A DNA stretch of 64,000 bases from Streptomyces griseoluteus (GTDB lineage Bacteria; Actinomycetota; Actinomycetes; Streptomycetales; Streptomycetaceae): contig NZ_SRRU01000006.1 of assembly GCF_004784465.1 (NCBI RefSeq), positions 372,001 to 436,000 of the forward strand, written 5' to 3'. Position numbers and translations under genes: made by a program. This document shows positions 51,949-60,653 of this stretch, one piece after another (position 1 is the stretch's first letter; every line of letters starts with the position of its first letter). A model generated the notes under the pieces. It was not told the origin of the DNA. It made no database searches and was given only the letters and a program-made list of their open reading frames with translations.

Positions 51949-53283
51949 ATGTCGAACGCACCCCTAGACAGGCGCGCCTTCGATGACCAGCCGCCCCGAG
52001 GCAATGGGGCACCGTCGGGAGGGGGCGGGGAGTACACCGGTCGGTACGTGGTCCTGCTCGACCCGGACAATCAGGAGAGCGGACTGAACGCACTGCGTTC
52101 CGCCGCCGACATCGCGCCCGTGGAGCTGGTAAGTGGCGCCGAGACCACCAACGTTGCAGAACTCCTCGAGAATCCCAACGCATCGGTGCACTTCGAAGAA
52201 CTCGGTGCCGCCGTCGTCGAAGTGCGGCCCGACCAGCGCCATGCGCTGGTGACCACGGCCGAGGCCGATCCGTCGATCATCGCGGCCGAACCGGAGCGCA
52301 TGGTCTACGCCTCAGTGATCACCGCCCCGGAGCAGGCACCGACCGAGTTCTTCCCGTCCTACCGCAGCGACGAGGAAGCGGTCGAACGTCACACCCAGGC
52401 CGAGATGGCAGCTGCGCAGGGCCCGGTCATTGACGAGGAGAAGTGGACCTGGGGCCTCCAGGCAATCCGGGCCAACCTGTCCGGCCTGACCGGTCGCGGC
52501 GTGAAGATCGCCGTGCTCGACACCGGTGTGGACACCGATCACCCGGACCTCGTCGGCCGGATCGAGGACACGGCCTCCTTCGTGCCCGGTGAGACTGTCG
52601 AGGACGGCCACGGCCACGGCACGCACTGCATCGGCACAGCTGCCGGCCCGGCCAGCCCTCAGCAGGGGCCCCGTTACGGTGTGGCCACCGAGGCGCGGAT
52701 ACTTGCCGGGAAGGTGCTCGGCAACTCCGGCAGCGGCGCCGACGGCCAGATCCTGGCGGGCATGGCCTGGGCCGTCGCCAGCGGCGCACGGGTGATCTCC
52801 ATGTCGCTCGGCGCCCGTGTCCGGCCAGGCGAACTCTTCCCACTGACGTACGAGCAGCTCGCCCAGCGCGCGCTCGAGCGAGGGACCCTGATCGTCGCCG
52901 CGGCGGGAAACGAAAGTCACCGCCCCGAATTTGTGAAGCCCGTTGGCCGGCCCGCCAACTGCCCCTCCATCCTCGCGGTGGCTTCCCTCGACCAGTCGCT
53001 CATGACATCGTTCTTCTCCTGTCAGGCCATCAACGGCATGGGCGGCGAGATCAACATCGCCGCACCCGGCCGGGACGTGCACTCGGCCGCCCCCGGCGGC
53101 GGGTACAGGACGCTGTCGGGTACCAGCATGGCCACGCCACACGTCGCAGGTGTCGTCGCACTGCTTGCAGAGGTCAGCCCCAACGACAGTGCGGATGGCC
53201 TCAAGGCCAGTCTCCTGGCCGGTGCGTTCCCGTTGACGCAACCCGCCGAGGATGTCGGCTCGGGTCTGCTCCAGGCCCCGTGA
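51949..53283 (+). CDS. S8 subtilisin-family serine protease, no signal peptide
   Basis: 444 residues. Catalytic triad Asp191 (VLDTGVDTDHPDL), His223 (GHGTHCIGT) and Ser393 (GTSMATPHVAG), with the oxyanion Asn in AAAGNESH. The N-terminal 150 residues include an I9-like strand-helix region (YVVLLDPDNQ..., AAVVEVRPDQ...) but no signal peptide, so it may be cytoplasmic or released otherwise. Its stop overlaps the start of a small inhibitor-like gene (GTGA). Third codon positions are less GC-rich than in neighbours and it lies between transposase and integrase remnants, suggesting horizontal acquisition. Confidence 0.9.
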   Translation: MSNAPLDRRAFDDQPPRGNGAPSGGGGEYTGRYVVLLDPDNQESGLNALRSAADIAPVELVSGAETTNVAELLENPNASVHFEELGAAVVEVRPDQRHALVTTAEADPSIIAAEPERMVYASVITAPEQAPTEFFPSYRSDEEAVERHTQAEMAAAQGPVIDEEKWTWGLQAIRANLSGLTGRGVKIAVLDTGVDTDHPDLVGRIEDTASFVPGETVEDGHGHGTHCIGTAAGPASPQQGPRYGVATEARILAGKVLGNSGSGADGQILAGMAWAVASGARVISMSLGARVRPGELFPLTYEQLAQRALERGTLIVAAAGNESHRPEFVKPVGRPANCPSILAVASLDQSLMTSFFSCQAINGMGGEINIAAPGRDVHSAAPGGGYRTLSGTSMATPHVAGVVALLAEVSPNDSADGLKASLLAGAFPLTQPAEDVGSGLLQAP

Positions 53284-53528
53284 GCGAGTCTTCGTCGTTC
53301 GAACCGGTCGGGGTGATCCTCGCGGTCGACCCCGACCGGTTCGCTGAAGTGGTGGAGGCCGTGCGACGGGCCGGGCTGACCGTCACTGGCGAGCAACCGA
53401 TCCTCGGCACACTGTCAGGAACCATCGCCGAGAACCGGATCCAAGCTCTGAAGAAGGTCGTCGGCGTTCTAGCCGTCGATCGGGACCGCACCATCCTCCT
53501 CCCCCCACCCGACTCCCCGATCCAGTAA
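53280..53528 (+). CDS. small I9-like propeptide/inhibitor-type partner of subtilase
   Basis: 82 residues. Predicted beta-alpha-beta-beta-alpha-beta order: VGVILAVDPDRF, FAEVVEAVRRAG, ILGTLSGTIAENRIQALKKV and VGVLAVDRDRTILL. The last two elements match the shape of subtilisin propeptides/I9 inhibitors (hydrophobic strand, L-S-G-x-I, helix, then V-x-x-V-x-x-D-R). GTG start overlaps the protease stop by four bases, implying fixed stoichiometry. Similar small genes are sometimes annotated as ketohydroxyglutarate aldolase, which I doubt. Likely role: folding aid or inhibitor of the adjacent protease. Confidence 0.65.
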   Translation: MSESSSFEPVGVILAVDPDRFAEVVEAVRRAGLTVTGEQPILGTLSGTIAENRIQALKKVVGVLAVDRDRTILLPPPDSPIQ

Positions 53529-53789
53529 CTGATCGGCTCAAAGTGAATCGGGCTGGGGGACTTGGCAGTTCGGGCCGTCGACGGCTCGCCGATGCGTAGG
53601 GGGCCACCTCAGAGGGGCGTGGAGCGGGACGTGCTGAAGGCGAGCGGTGGGCAGGCCCCACCGCTCGCGTGCCGTCTCCGCCGCGAGCTGGGCTTGCCGC
53701 GCGCCGGGCGGGCCCCAGCCCAGCACGGCGGCTGCCTGGGCGGGGGTGGTGAGCAGGCGGGCGAAGGGGTGGCAGTGGGAGGCGGCGCC

Positions 53790-53988
53790 GAAGGCCGGCC
53801 TCCACGTGCTGCGGCACACCCACGCCTCGTTCATGCTGGAGGCGGGGGAGCCAGTGGTGACGCCGGCGCGATGGCTCGGGCATTCGTCTCCGGCTGTAAC
53901 GCTTGGTTACTATGCTCACTTCATGCCGGAGGCCGGAAGCAAGGGTCGCACCGCCCTCGACGGATTGCTTGAAGCACCTCGGAGGTAG
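53790..53988 (+). pseudogene. C-terminal remnant of a tyrosine integrase
   Basis: About 65 residues of a phage/ICE integrase catalytic end: LHVLRHTHASFML (His-x-x-Arg box), ARWLGHSSPAVTLGYYAHFM with the second His and the nucleophile Tyr. The upstream catalytic Arg and the DNA-binding domain are missing, so it is a decayed element end. No tRNA gene or att repeat could be recognised beside it. It marks the right edge of the accessory segment. Confidence 0.75.
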
Positions 53989-54028
53989 TCGTGGAACGCA
54001 AGGCAAATACGCGACGGGGCCTTCGTAA

Positions 54029-54943
54029 GTGCTGAGAGAGGTCACTGCCATCCGCTATGTCGAGCCCTTGCGCTCGGGCGGCTCCGTGCCCGCCGTCGTC
54101 GAGGCGGACGACCTCGGCACCTACGTCGTGAAGTTCACCGGCTCCGCGCAGGGCCGCAAGGCGCTCGTCGCCGAGGTGATCGTCGGTGAGCTGGCCCGCG
54201 CCCTGGGCCTGCGCTTCCCCGAGCTGGTGCTCGTGCACTTCGATCCCGCCGTGGCCGCCGAGGAGCCGCACCAGGAGGTGCGCGACCTGCACGACGCCAG
54301 TGCGGGCGTCAACCTGGGCATGGACTACCTGCCGGGCGCCCGTGACTTCACCCCCGAGATCGCCCGGCTCTTCCCCGTGGACCCGCTGGAGGCGGGCCGG
54401 ATCGTCTGGCTGGACGCGCTCACCGTCAATGTGGACCGCACCGTCCACAGCTCCAACCTTATGGTCTGGCCGACCTTCGGCACCGCGCCTCCGCGCCTGT
54501 GGCTCATCGACCACGGCGCCGCCCTCGTCTTCCACCACCGGTGGGACACCACGAACCCCGGTCGCAAGTACGACTTCCGCCACCACGCGCTCGGCCAGTA
54601 CGGCCCCGACGTGCGCGCCGCCGATGCCGAGCTGGCCCCCAAGGTCACCGAGGAGCTGCTGCGCGGCATCCTCGCCGAGGTGCCCGACGCCTGGCTCACC
54701 GACGACCCCGCCTTCGCGACCCCGGAGGAGGCCCGCGCCGCCTACGTCGACCATCTGCTGGCCCGCGCACGGCTCTCCGCCGAGTGGCTGCCCACCGACT
54801 TCCCCGACCGCGCGGAACTCGCCGCCGAGGAGGCCGCCCGCGCCGAGCGGTCCCAGCGGGGGCGCCCGGACTGGCTCAAGCGGGTCCCCGACCTGCACGG
54901 TCGCCCCGCGGCGGAACAGGATTGGTCGGTACACCTGGGATGA
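54029..54943 (+). CDS. HipA-like kinase-domain protein
   Basis: 304 residues. HipA_2-type domain: TYVVKFTGSAQGRKALVAEVI contains the ATP-contacting Lys, VELARALGL-like helix follows, then the catalytic stretch WLDALTVNVDRTVHSSNLMVW and LWLIDHGAALVF with the metal-binding Asp. No helix-turn-helix antitoxin (HipB) gene is adjacent, so a classic toxin-antitoxin arrangement is not seen. The GTG at 54029 has only a distant GACGGGG. Ten bases before the SelW-like gene, probably one operon. Confidence 0.82.
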   Translation: MLREVTAIRYVEPLRSGGSVPAVVEADDLGTYVVKFTGSAQGRKALVAEVIVGELARALGLRFPELVLVHFDPAVAAEEPHQEVRDLHDASAGVNLGMDYLPGARDFTPEIARLFPVDPLEAGRIVWLDALTVNVDRTVHSSNLMVWPTFGTAPPRLWLIDHGAALVFHHRWDTTNPGRKYDFRHHALGQYGPDVRAADAELAPKVTEELLRGILAEVPDAWLTDDPAFATPEEARAAYVDHLLARARLSAEWLPTDFPDRAELAAEEAARAERSQRGRPDWLKRVPDLHGRPAAEQDWSVHLG

Positions 54944-54953
54944 AGGGATCTTT

Positions 54954-55223
54954 GTGAGTCACCGCGTCGAGATCGAGTACTGCACCCAGTGCCGCTGGCT
55001 GCCCCGCGCGGCCTGGCTGGCGCAGGAGCTGCTCACCACCTTCGAGACCGAGCTGGAGACCCTCGCGCTCAAGCCCGGCACTGGCGGCGTCTTCGTCGTC
55101 CGGGTGGACGGCGAGCCGGTCTGGGACCGCCGTGAGCAGGGCTTTCCCGAGCCCACGGCGGTCAAGCGGCTGGTGCGGGACCGGGTGGCGCCTGAGCGGT
55201 CCCTCGGTCACTCCGAGAAGTGA
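54954..55223 (+). CDS. SelT/SelW/SelH-family (Rdx) thioredoxin-like protein
   Basis: 89 residues. A strand-loop start VEIEYCTQCRWLPRAAWLAQELL carries a CxxC pair (Cys10, Cys13) at the place of the selenoprotein Cys-x-x-Sec motif; VVRVDGEPVWDRREQGFPE follows. The family is redox-active and thioredoxin-like. Good ribosome site AAGGGA before the GTG. Follows the HipA-like gene; convergent with aceB. Confidence 0.9.
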   Translation: MSHRVEIEYCTQCRWLPRAAWLAQELLTTFETELETLALKPGTGGVFVVRVDGEPVWDRREQGFPEPTAVKRLVRDRVAPERSLGHSEK

Positions 55224-55229
55224 GCGTGT

Positions 55230-56852
55230 TCAGCCGGTGAGGTGACGGTAGGCCGGCAGAGTGAGGAAGTCGGCGTACTCCTCGTCCAGCGCCACGGTCA
55301 GCAGCAGGTCGTGCGCCTCCTGCCAGTGGCCGGCCGCGAACGCCTCCGCGCCGATCTCCGCCCGCACCGCCTCCAGCTCGGCCGCCGCCAGCCGGCGGGC
55401 CAGCTCGGGGGTGGCGCGCTCGCCGTTCTCGAACTCGACGCCCGCGTTGATCCACTGCCAGATCTGCGAGCGGGAGATCTCGGCGGTGGCCGCGTCCTCC
55501 ATCAGGTTGAAGATGGCCACCGCGCCGAGCCCGCGCAGCCACGCCTCGATGTACCGGATGCCGACCTGCACCGCGTTGACCAGCCCGGCGTAGGTCGGCT
55601 TCGCGTCCAGCGAGCCGATGTCGATCAGGTCGGCCGCCTTCACGTGGACGTCCTCGCGCAGCCGGTCCTTCTGGTGCGGGCGGTCGCCGAGCACCTTGTC
55701 GAAGGACTCCATGGCGATCGGCACCAGGTCCGGGTGGGCCACCCAGGAGCCGTCGAAGCCGTCGGCCGCCTCGCGGTCCTTGTCCGCCCGTACCTTCTCG
55801 AACGCCACCTTGTTGACCTCGGCGTCCCTGCGGGACGGAATGAAGGCCGCCATCCCGCCGATCGCGTGCGCCCCCCGCTTGTGGCAGGTGCGCACGAGGA
55901 GTTCGGTGTACGCGCGCATGAACGGCGCCGTCATCGTGACCAGGTTGCGATCCGGCAGGACGAACTCCGGTCCTCCGTCACGGAAGTTCTTCACGATGGA
56001 GAACAGGTAGTCCCAGCGTCCCGCGTTCAACCCGGAGGCGTGGTCGCGGAGTTCGTAGAGGATCTCCTCCATCTCGTACGCGGCCGTGATCGTCTCGATC
56101 AGTACGGTGGCCCGTACGGTGCCCTGAGGGATGCCGAGTTGGTTCTGCGCGAACACGAACACGTCGTTCCACAGGCGGGCTTCGAGGTGGGACTCGGTCT
56201 TCGGCAGGTAGAAGTACGGGCCCTTGCCCAGCTCCAGCAGGCGGGCGGCGTTGTGGAAGAAGTACAGGCCGAAGTCGACCAGGGCGCCCGGAACGGGCTC
56301 GCCGTCGGCTCCCGCGAGGTGCCGCTCGTCCAGGTGCCAGCCGCGCGGCCGCATCACGACCGTCGCCAGCTCCTCCTGCGGGCGCAGCGCGTACGACTTG
56401 CCGGTGCGGGCGTCGGTGAAGTCGACGCGGCCGGCGTAGGCGTCCATCAGGTTGAGCTGGCCGAGGATCACGTTCTCCCAGGTGGGGGAGGAGGCGTCCT
56501 CGAAGTCGGCGAGCCAGATCCTGGCGCCGGAGTTGAGCGCGTTGACCGTCATCTTGCGGTCGGCCGGGCCGGTGATCTCCACCCGGCGGTCCTGCAGCGC
56601 GGGCGGCGCGGGGGCCACCCGCCAGGAGTCGTCGGCCCGCACCCCGGCCGTCTCGGGGAGGAAGTCCAGGGTGCCGGTCCGGGCGATCTCCGCGCGGCGC
56701 TCGGTCCGGCGGGCCAGGAGTTCGTTCCGGCGGGGGGTGAACCGCCGGTGCAGCTCCGCGAGGAAGTCCAGCGCCGGGCCGGTGAGGACCTCCTCCTGCC
56801 GGGGGAGCGGCTCGGCGTCGACGACGACCGGCGGGGACGCGGGTGCGGACAT
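55230..56852 (-). CDS. aceB: malate synthase A
   Basis: 540 residues, normal for the A isoform. Conserved blocks: DFEDASSPTWEN (about residues 116-127), RPRGWHLDERH, KTESHLEARLWNDVF, VLIETITAAYEMEEI and the C-terminal QIWQWINAGV. It condenses glyoxylate with acetyl-CoA. Neighbouring allantoin genes release ureidoglycolate and then glyoxylate, so this copy probably serves purine catabolism. No operator of the TTCAAC-N5-GTTGA type is seen before it. Confidence 0.96.
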   Translation of the reverse strand: MSAPASPPVVVDAEPLPRQEEVLTGPALDFLAELHRRFTPRRNELLARRTERRAEIARTGTLDFLPETAGVRADDSWRVAPAPPALQDRRVEITGPADRKMTVNALNSGARIWLADFEDASSPTWENVILGQLNLMDAYAGRVDFTDARTGKSYALRPQEELATVVMRPRGWHLDERHLAGADGEPVPGALVDFGLYFFHNAARLLELGKGPYFYLPKTESHLEARLWNDVFVFAQNQLGIPQGTVRATVLIETITAAYEMEEILYELRDHASGLNAGRWDYLFSIVKNFRDGGPEFVLPDRNLVTMTAPFMRAYTELLVRTCHKRGAHAIGGMAAFIPSRRDAEVNKVAFEKVRADKDREAADGFDGSWVAHPDLVPIAMESFDKVLGDRPHQKDRLREDVHVKAADLIDIGSLDAKPTYAGLVNAVQVGIRYIEAWLRGLGAVAIFNLMEDAATAEISRSQIWQWINAGVEFENGERATPELARRLAAAELEAVRAEIGAEAFAAGHWQEAHDLLLTVALDEEYADFLTLPAYRHLTG

Positions 56853-56917
56853 GAGCGGTCACTTCCTCCGTGGCGGGCTGGTCGGACTGGGCAGCGTAAT
56901 TTCCTGATCGCCGAAGC

Positions 56918-57544
56918 TCAATGGGCCCCGCCGGGGCGCAGCCTGCCGAGGTCGGCCCCGGTGTCGACGTCGTACGCGTCGGCCACGTCCCCGCACTCCA
57001 CGAGCCGGATCTCGGCGGAGTGCGCCCGCAGATACTCCCGCGCCCCCCGATCACCCCGCGCGGCCCCGGCCACACCGGCCCAGTGGGCCACCCCGAGCAG
57101 CACGGGGTGGCCGCGCCTGCCGTCGTACGCGGCCGACACGAGGGAGGCCTCGCCGCTGAAGGCGTCCAGCACCCGCGCGTACGCCTCGGGCCCGATGCCC
57201 GGCTGATCAACGAGGCCCACGAGAGCGCCGCGCGCATCCGTACCCCCGAGGGAGCGAAGCCCGGCCCGTAGGGAGGACCCCATCCCCTCGCCCCAGCCGG
57301 GGTTGTCCACGAGCACGCACCCGCTCAACTCGGCTCGCCCGCGCACCTCTTCGGCCCCAGCTCCGAGCACCACGTGCACGCGGGCACACCCGGCGTCCCA
57401 CAGAGCGCGGGCCGCCCGCTCGACCAGCAGGGCGCCGTCGTGACGCAGTAGGGCCTTGGGACGCCCACCAAGCCTCCGCCCCCCTCCGGCGGCGAGCAGC
57501 AACCCGGCGACTCGGGGGTGGCTGGGGGCCTGGTCCGGTGTCAT
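56918..57544 (-). CDS. MobA-like nucleotidyltransferase (Moco cytidylyl/guanylyl type)
   Basis: 208 residues. GT-A nucleotidyltransferase start GLLLAAGGGRRLGGRPKALL (about residues 14-33), later VLVDNPGWGEGMGSSLRAGL and VGLVDQPGIGPEAY with the metal-binding Asp, and RRGHPVLLG. This pattern is that of MocA/MobA-type enzymes that attach a nucleotide to molybdopterin for molybdenum hydroxylases. It may mature the xanthine dehydrogenase at 24-27 kb. Sixty-five bases upstream of aceB in the same direction, possibly one transcript. Confidence 0.87.
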   Translation of the reverse strand: MTPDQAPSHPRVAGLLLAAGGGRRLGGRPKALLRHDGALLVERAARALWDAGCARVHVVLGAGAEEVRGRAELSGCVLVDNPGWGEGMGSSLRAGLRSLGGTDARGALVGLVDQPGIGPEAYARVLDAFSGEASLVSAAYDGRRGHPVLLGVAHWAGVAGAARGDRGAREYLRAHSAEIRLVECGDVADAYDVDTGADLGRLRPGGAH

Positions 57545-58080
57545 GGGACCAGCATGCCGGGATGTGGGCAGGCATGGGGGCACCTGGGGACCTCTGGCCG
57601 CCCGCGCGGACCGCATGCCGAGTCCGGTGCTCGGACCGTCAGCCCGGTGCGGCGGCTGGTCCGCGTACGCCGACGGAGTCCCGCGTCCGGCGTTCGGCTG
57701 AAGTCTGCGTGCGGGGCGGCCCCGGCGGCTCCTTTCGGCGGCAGGGCCGGGCGGGCGCGGGGCCTCCGACGGTCCTTGGCCGCCTGCGCGGACCGTGTCG
57801 TGGGTCCGGCGCCGGACGTCAGGCCTGGTGCGGGACAGACGGGGGCCACCTCACCAGGGCGCGCCTGCCCGCAGCGCCAGGGTCGCCGGGTGACGTGCGG
57901 CAACGGCTGCGGCCGATTTACCGCGAACATCCCCTCGTCCGCTCAGGCCCCGCGGCCCCAGCGACTGGCACCCTTGACTCGTGCCGGAGCGGGCGGCGAG
58001 ACTCCTTCAACAGAACGTTGAAGTCCGTTACATGCGTGTTAATACCGTTTCCCGGGCGTGAACGGCTGAGAGGGGTTCGG
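57545..58080. other. 536-bp gap containing imperfect direct repeat and allantoinase promoter
   Basis: No gene seen on either strand. It holds two imperfect copies of a ~64-bp sequence (57589-57652 and 57771-57833, roughly 75-80% identical by eye) and at the right end the allantoinase promoter and operator. From memory, an IclR-type allR gene occurs near allantoinase in S. coelicolor; no IclR-like sequence is present here. Confidence 0.5.
58005..58045 (+). promoter_or_regulatory. allantoinase promoter with AllR-type operator
   Basis: CTTCAAC-AGAAC-GTTGAAG (58005-58023) is a perfect 7-bp-arm palindrome. Its right arm overlaps a -35 TTGAAG (58018-58023); -10 TAATAC (58040-58045) follows at 16 bp. 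The same inner motif covers the uraD promoter at 39867. The layout indicates repression by occlusion, with allantoin-pathway metabolites as likely inducers in known AllR systems. Confidence 0.7.
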
Positions 58081-59403
58081 GTGTCCGACGACGTCGAGCT
58101 GGCGTTGCGTTCCACGCGGGTCGTCACCCCGGAGGGGGTGCGGGCCGCGACGGTCACCGTCGTCGGCGGGACGATCGAGGCCGTGCTGCCGTACGAGGTG
58201 GGGGTTCCGGCCGTCGACCTGGGGGACGACGCGCTGCTGCCCGGGCTGGTCGATACGCACGTGCACGTCAATGACCCCGGCCGGGCCGAGTGGGAGGGGT
58301 TCTGGACGGCGACCCGGGCGGCGGCGGCCGGGGGTATCACCACCCTCGTCGACATGCCTTTGAACTCCCTTCCGCCGACCACCACGGTCGGCCACCTGCG
58401 TATCAAGAGGCAGGCGGCACAGGGCCGCACCCACGTCGACGTCGGCTTCTGGGGCGGTGCTCTGCCCGGCAATGTCAAGGACCTTCGCCCGCTGCACGAG
58501 GCCGGGGTGTTCGGCTTCAAGGCGTTTCTCTCGCCGTCCGGCGTGGACGAGTTCCCGCACCTGGACAGTACACAACTGGCGTGCTCCCTAGGCGAGATCG
58601 CCGGGTTCGACGGCCTGCTCATCGTGCATGCCGAAGACCCCTCCCGCCTCACGGACGCCCCCGCCGGACCGGCGTACGCGGGCTTCCTCGCCTCCCGCCC
58701 GCACGCGGCCGAGACGGACGCCATCGCCCAACTGCTGCACCTGGCCCGCAGGTCGAACGCCCGTGTGCACGTACTCCACCTCTCCTCCGCCGCCGCCCTC
58801 CCGCTCATCGCCGCCGCCCGCGCCGAAGGCGTCCGCGTCACCGTGGAGACCTGTCCGCACTACCTCACCCTGAGCGCCGAGGAAGTCCCGGACGGGGCGA
58901 GCGAGTTCAAGTGCTGCCCGCCCATCCGCGAGGCCGCCAACCGGGACCTGCTCTGGCAGGCGCTCGCGGACGGCACGATCGACTGCGTCGTCACCGACCA
59001 CTCGCCCTCCACCGCCGACCTCAAGACGCCGGACTTCGCCACCGCCTGGGGCGGCATCTCCGGCCTCCAGCTCAGCCTCCCCGCGATCTGGACCGAGGCA
59101 CGCGAGCGCGGGCACCAACTGACCGACGTGGTGCGGTGGATGTCCGCCCGGACCGCGGCCCTCGCCGGTCTCGACCGCAAGGGCGCCATCGCGCCGGGCC
59201 GCGACGCCGACTTCGCCGTCCTCGCCCCGGAGGACACCTTCACCGTCGACCCCGCCCGCCTCCACCACCGCAACCCGGTCACCGCGTACGCCGGAAAGAC
59301 GCTGCACGGCGTGGTGAAGTCCACCTGGCTGCGCGGCCAACGGGTCTACAGCGAGGGCGAGTTCGCCGAGCCGAAGGGCCGCCTGCTCACCCGTACCGGC
59401 TGA
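58081..59403 (+). CDS. allB: allantoinase
   Basis: 440 residues. Zinc amidohydrolase: DTHVHVNDPGRAEWEGF (about residues 58-74), the carboxylated Lys in VFGFKAFLSPSG, VHAEDP, CPHYLTL and TDHSPS. It opens allantoin to allantoate. GTG start with GAGAGGGG. First gene of the allB-alc operon, 34 bases before alc. Confidence 0.96.
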   Translation: MSDDVELALRSTRVVTPEGVRAATVTVVGGTIEAVLPYEVGVPAVDLGDDALLPGLVDTHVHVNDPGRAEWEGFWTATRAAAAGGITTLVDMPLNSLPPTTTVGHLRIKRQAAQGRTHVDVGFWGGALPGNVKDLRPLHEAGVFGFKAFLSPSGVDEFPHLDSTQLACSLGEIAGFDGLLIVHAEDPSRLTDAPAGPAYAGFLASRPHAAETDAIAQLLHLARRSNARVHVLHLSSAAALPLIAAARAEGVRVTVETCPHYLTLSAEEVPDGASEFKCCPPIREAANRDLLWQALADGTIDCVVTDHSPSTADLKTPDFATAWGGISGLQLSLPAIWTEARERGHQLTDVVRWMSARTAALAGLDRKGAIAPGRDADFAVLAPEDTFTVDPARLHHRNPVTAYAGKTLHGVVKSTWLRGQRVYSEGEFAEPKGRLLTRTG

Positions 59404-59437
59404 GCCCCGTACCCCTGCCGAAAGGACCCCGATCACC

Positions 59438-60568
59438 GTGACGGCGCAGCAACCCTCCGACCCGCCCCGCTTCACCGGCGACGCCGCTCCCTACGGCGGC
59501 GGTGACCCCTACGCGGACTACCGCACCGCCGACTTCCCCTTCACCCACCACCCCGACCTCGCCGACCGGCGCCTGGGGGCCGGGGTGATCGCCGCCAACG
59601 ACGAGTTCTTCGCCGAGCGGGAGAACCTGCTGCTGCCCCACCGCGCGGAGTTCGAGCCCGGCCGCTTCGGTCACAAGGGCAAGATCATGGACGGCTGGGA
59701 GACCCGGCGCCGGCGCGGCCCGAGCGCCGAGGACCCCTGGCCGGGCCCCGACGACCACGACTGGGCGCTGATCCGCCTCGGCACGCCCGGTGTGATCCGG
59801 GGGATCGTCGTCGACACCGCCCACTTCCGGGGCAATCACCCGGAGGCGGTCTCCGTCGAGGCCACGTCGGCGCCCGGCAACCCGTCCCCCGAGGATCTGC
59901 TCGGCGACCACGTGAAGTGGACGACGCTCGTCCCGGTCACCCCGGTCGGCGGCCACGCGGCGAACGGCTTCCTCGTCTCCGCGCCCCAGCGCTTCACCCA
60001 CCTCCGGCTGAACCAGCACCCGGACGGGGGTGTCGCCCGGCTGCGCGCCTACGGTGAGATCGTCCCGGACCCGGAGTGGCTGGCCACTCTCGGCACCTTC
60101 GACGTGGCCGCGCTGGAGAACGGCGGCCGCGCCGAGGACGCCTCGGACCGCTTCTACTCCCCGGCCGCCAACACCGTACGGCCGGGCCGCTCCCAGCGGA
60201 TGGACGACGGCTGGGAGACCCGGCGCCGCCGCGACCGGGGCCACGACTGGATCACGTACCGGCTGACCGAACAGGCGCTGGTACGCGCGGTGGAGATCGA
60301 CACGGCCTGTCTGAAGGGGAACAGCGCGGGCTGGGCGTCGGTGTCGGTACGGGACGGCGAGAGCGGGGAGTGGACCGAGATCCTGCCGCGCACCCGGCTC
60401 CAGCCGGACACCAACCACCGCTTCCCGCTCCCGGCGCCGGCCGTCGGCACGCGCGCGCGCGTGGACATCCATCCGGACGGCGGGATCTCCCGGCTGCGCC
60501 TCTTCGGTTCGCTCACCGAGGCCGGCGCGAGCCGCCTGGCCGCGCGGTTCCGGGAGCTGGACGGCTGA
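59438..60568 (+). CDS. alc: allantoicase
   Basis: 376 residues made of two similar beta-jelly-roll halves; DGWETRRRR occurs in both (around residues 85 and 257), and paired motifs IVVDTAHFRGNHPEAVSVE / VEIDTACLKGNSAGWASVSV show the internal duplication typical of allantoicase. It splits allantoate into ureidoglycolate and urea. GTG start after AAAGGA. Confidence 0.96.
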   Translation: MTAQQPSDPPRFTGDAAPYGGGDPYADYRTADFPFTHHPDLADRRLGAGVIAANDEFFAERENLLLPHRAEFEPGRFGHKGKIMDGWETRRRRGPSAEDPWPGPDDHDWALIRLGTPGVIRGIVVDTAHFRGNHPEAVSVEATSAPGNPSPEDLLGDHVKWTTLVPVTPVGGHAANGFLVSAPQRFTHLRLNQHPDGGVARLRAYGEIVPDPEWLATLGTFDVAALENGGRAEDASDRFYSPAANTVRPGRSQRMDDGWETRRRRDRGHDWITYRLTEQALVRAVEIDTACLKGNSAGWASVSVRDGESGEWTEILPRTRLQPDTNHRFPLPAPAVGTRARVDIHPDGGISRLRLFGSLTEAGASRLAARFRELDG

Positions 60569-60653
60569 GGCGACGGGGGGACCGATGAGTTGCGGTCCCG
60601 CGCGGGGTCTGCACCGTTGACAGCAGGACCCCGCACCCGGAAGAAGGCACCTC

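Noticed and set aside
53280..53528. Ketohydroxyglutarate aldolase
   Set aside because: 82 residues is far too short for a TIM-barrel aldolase and the pattern fits an I9-like fold next to a subtilase.
54029..54943. Classic HipAB toxin-antitoxin locus
   Set aside because: No HipB-type helix-turn-helix gene is adjacent and the protein belongs to the shorter HipA-like kinase group.
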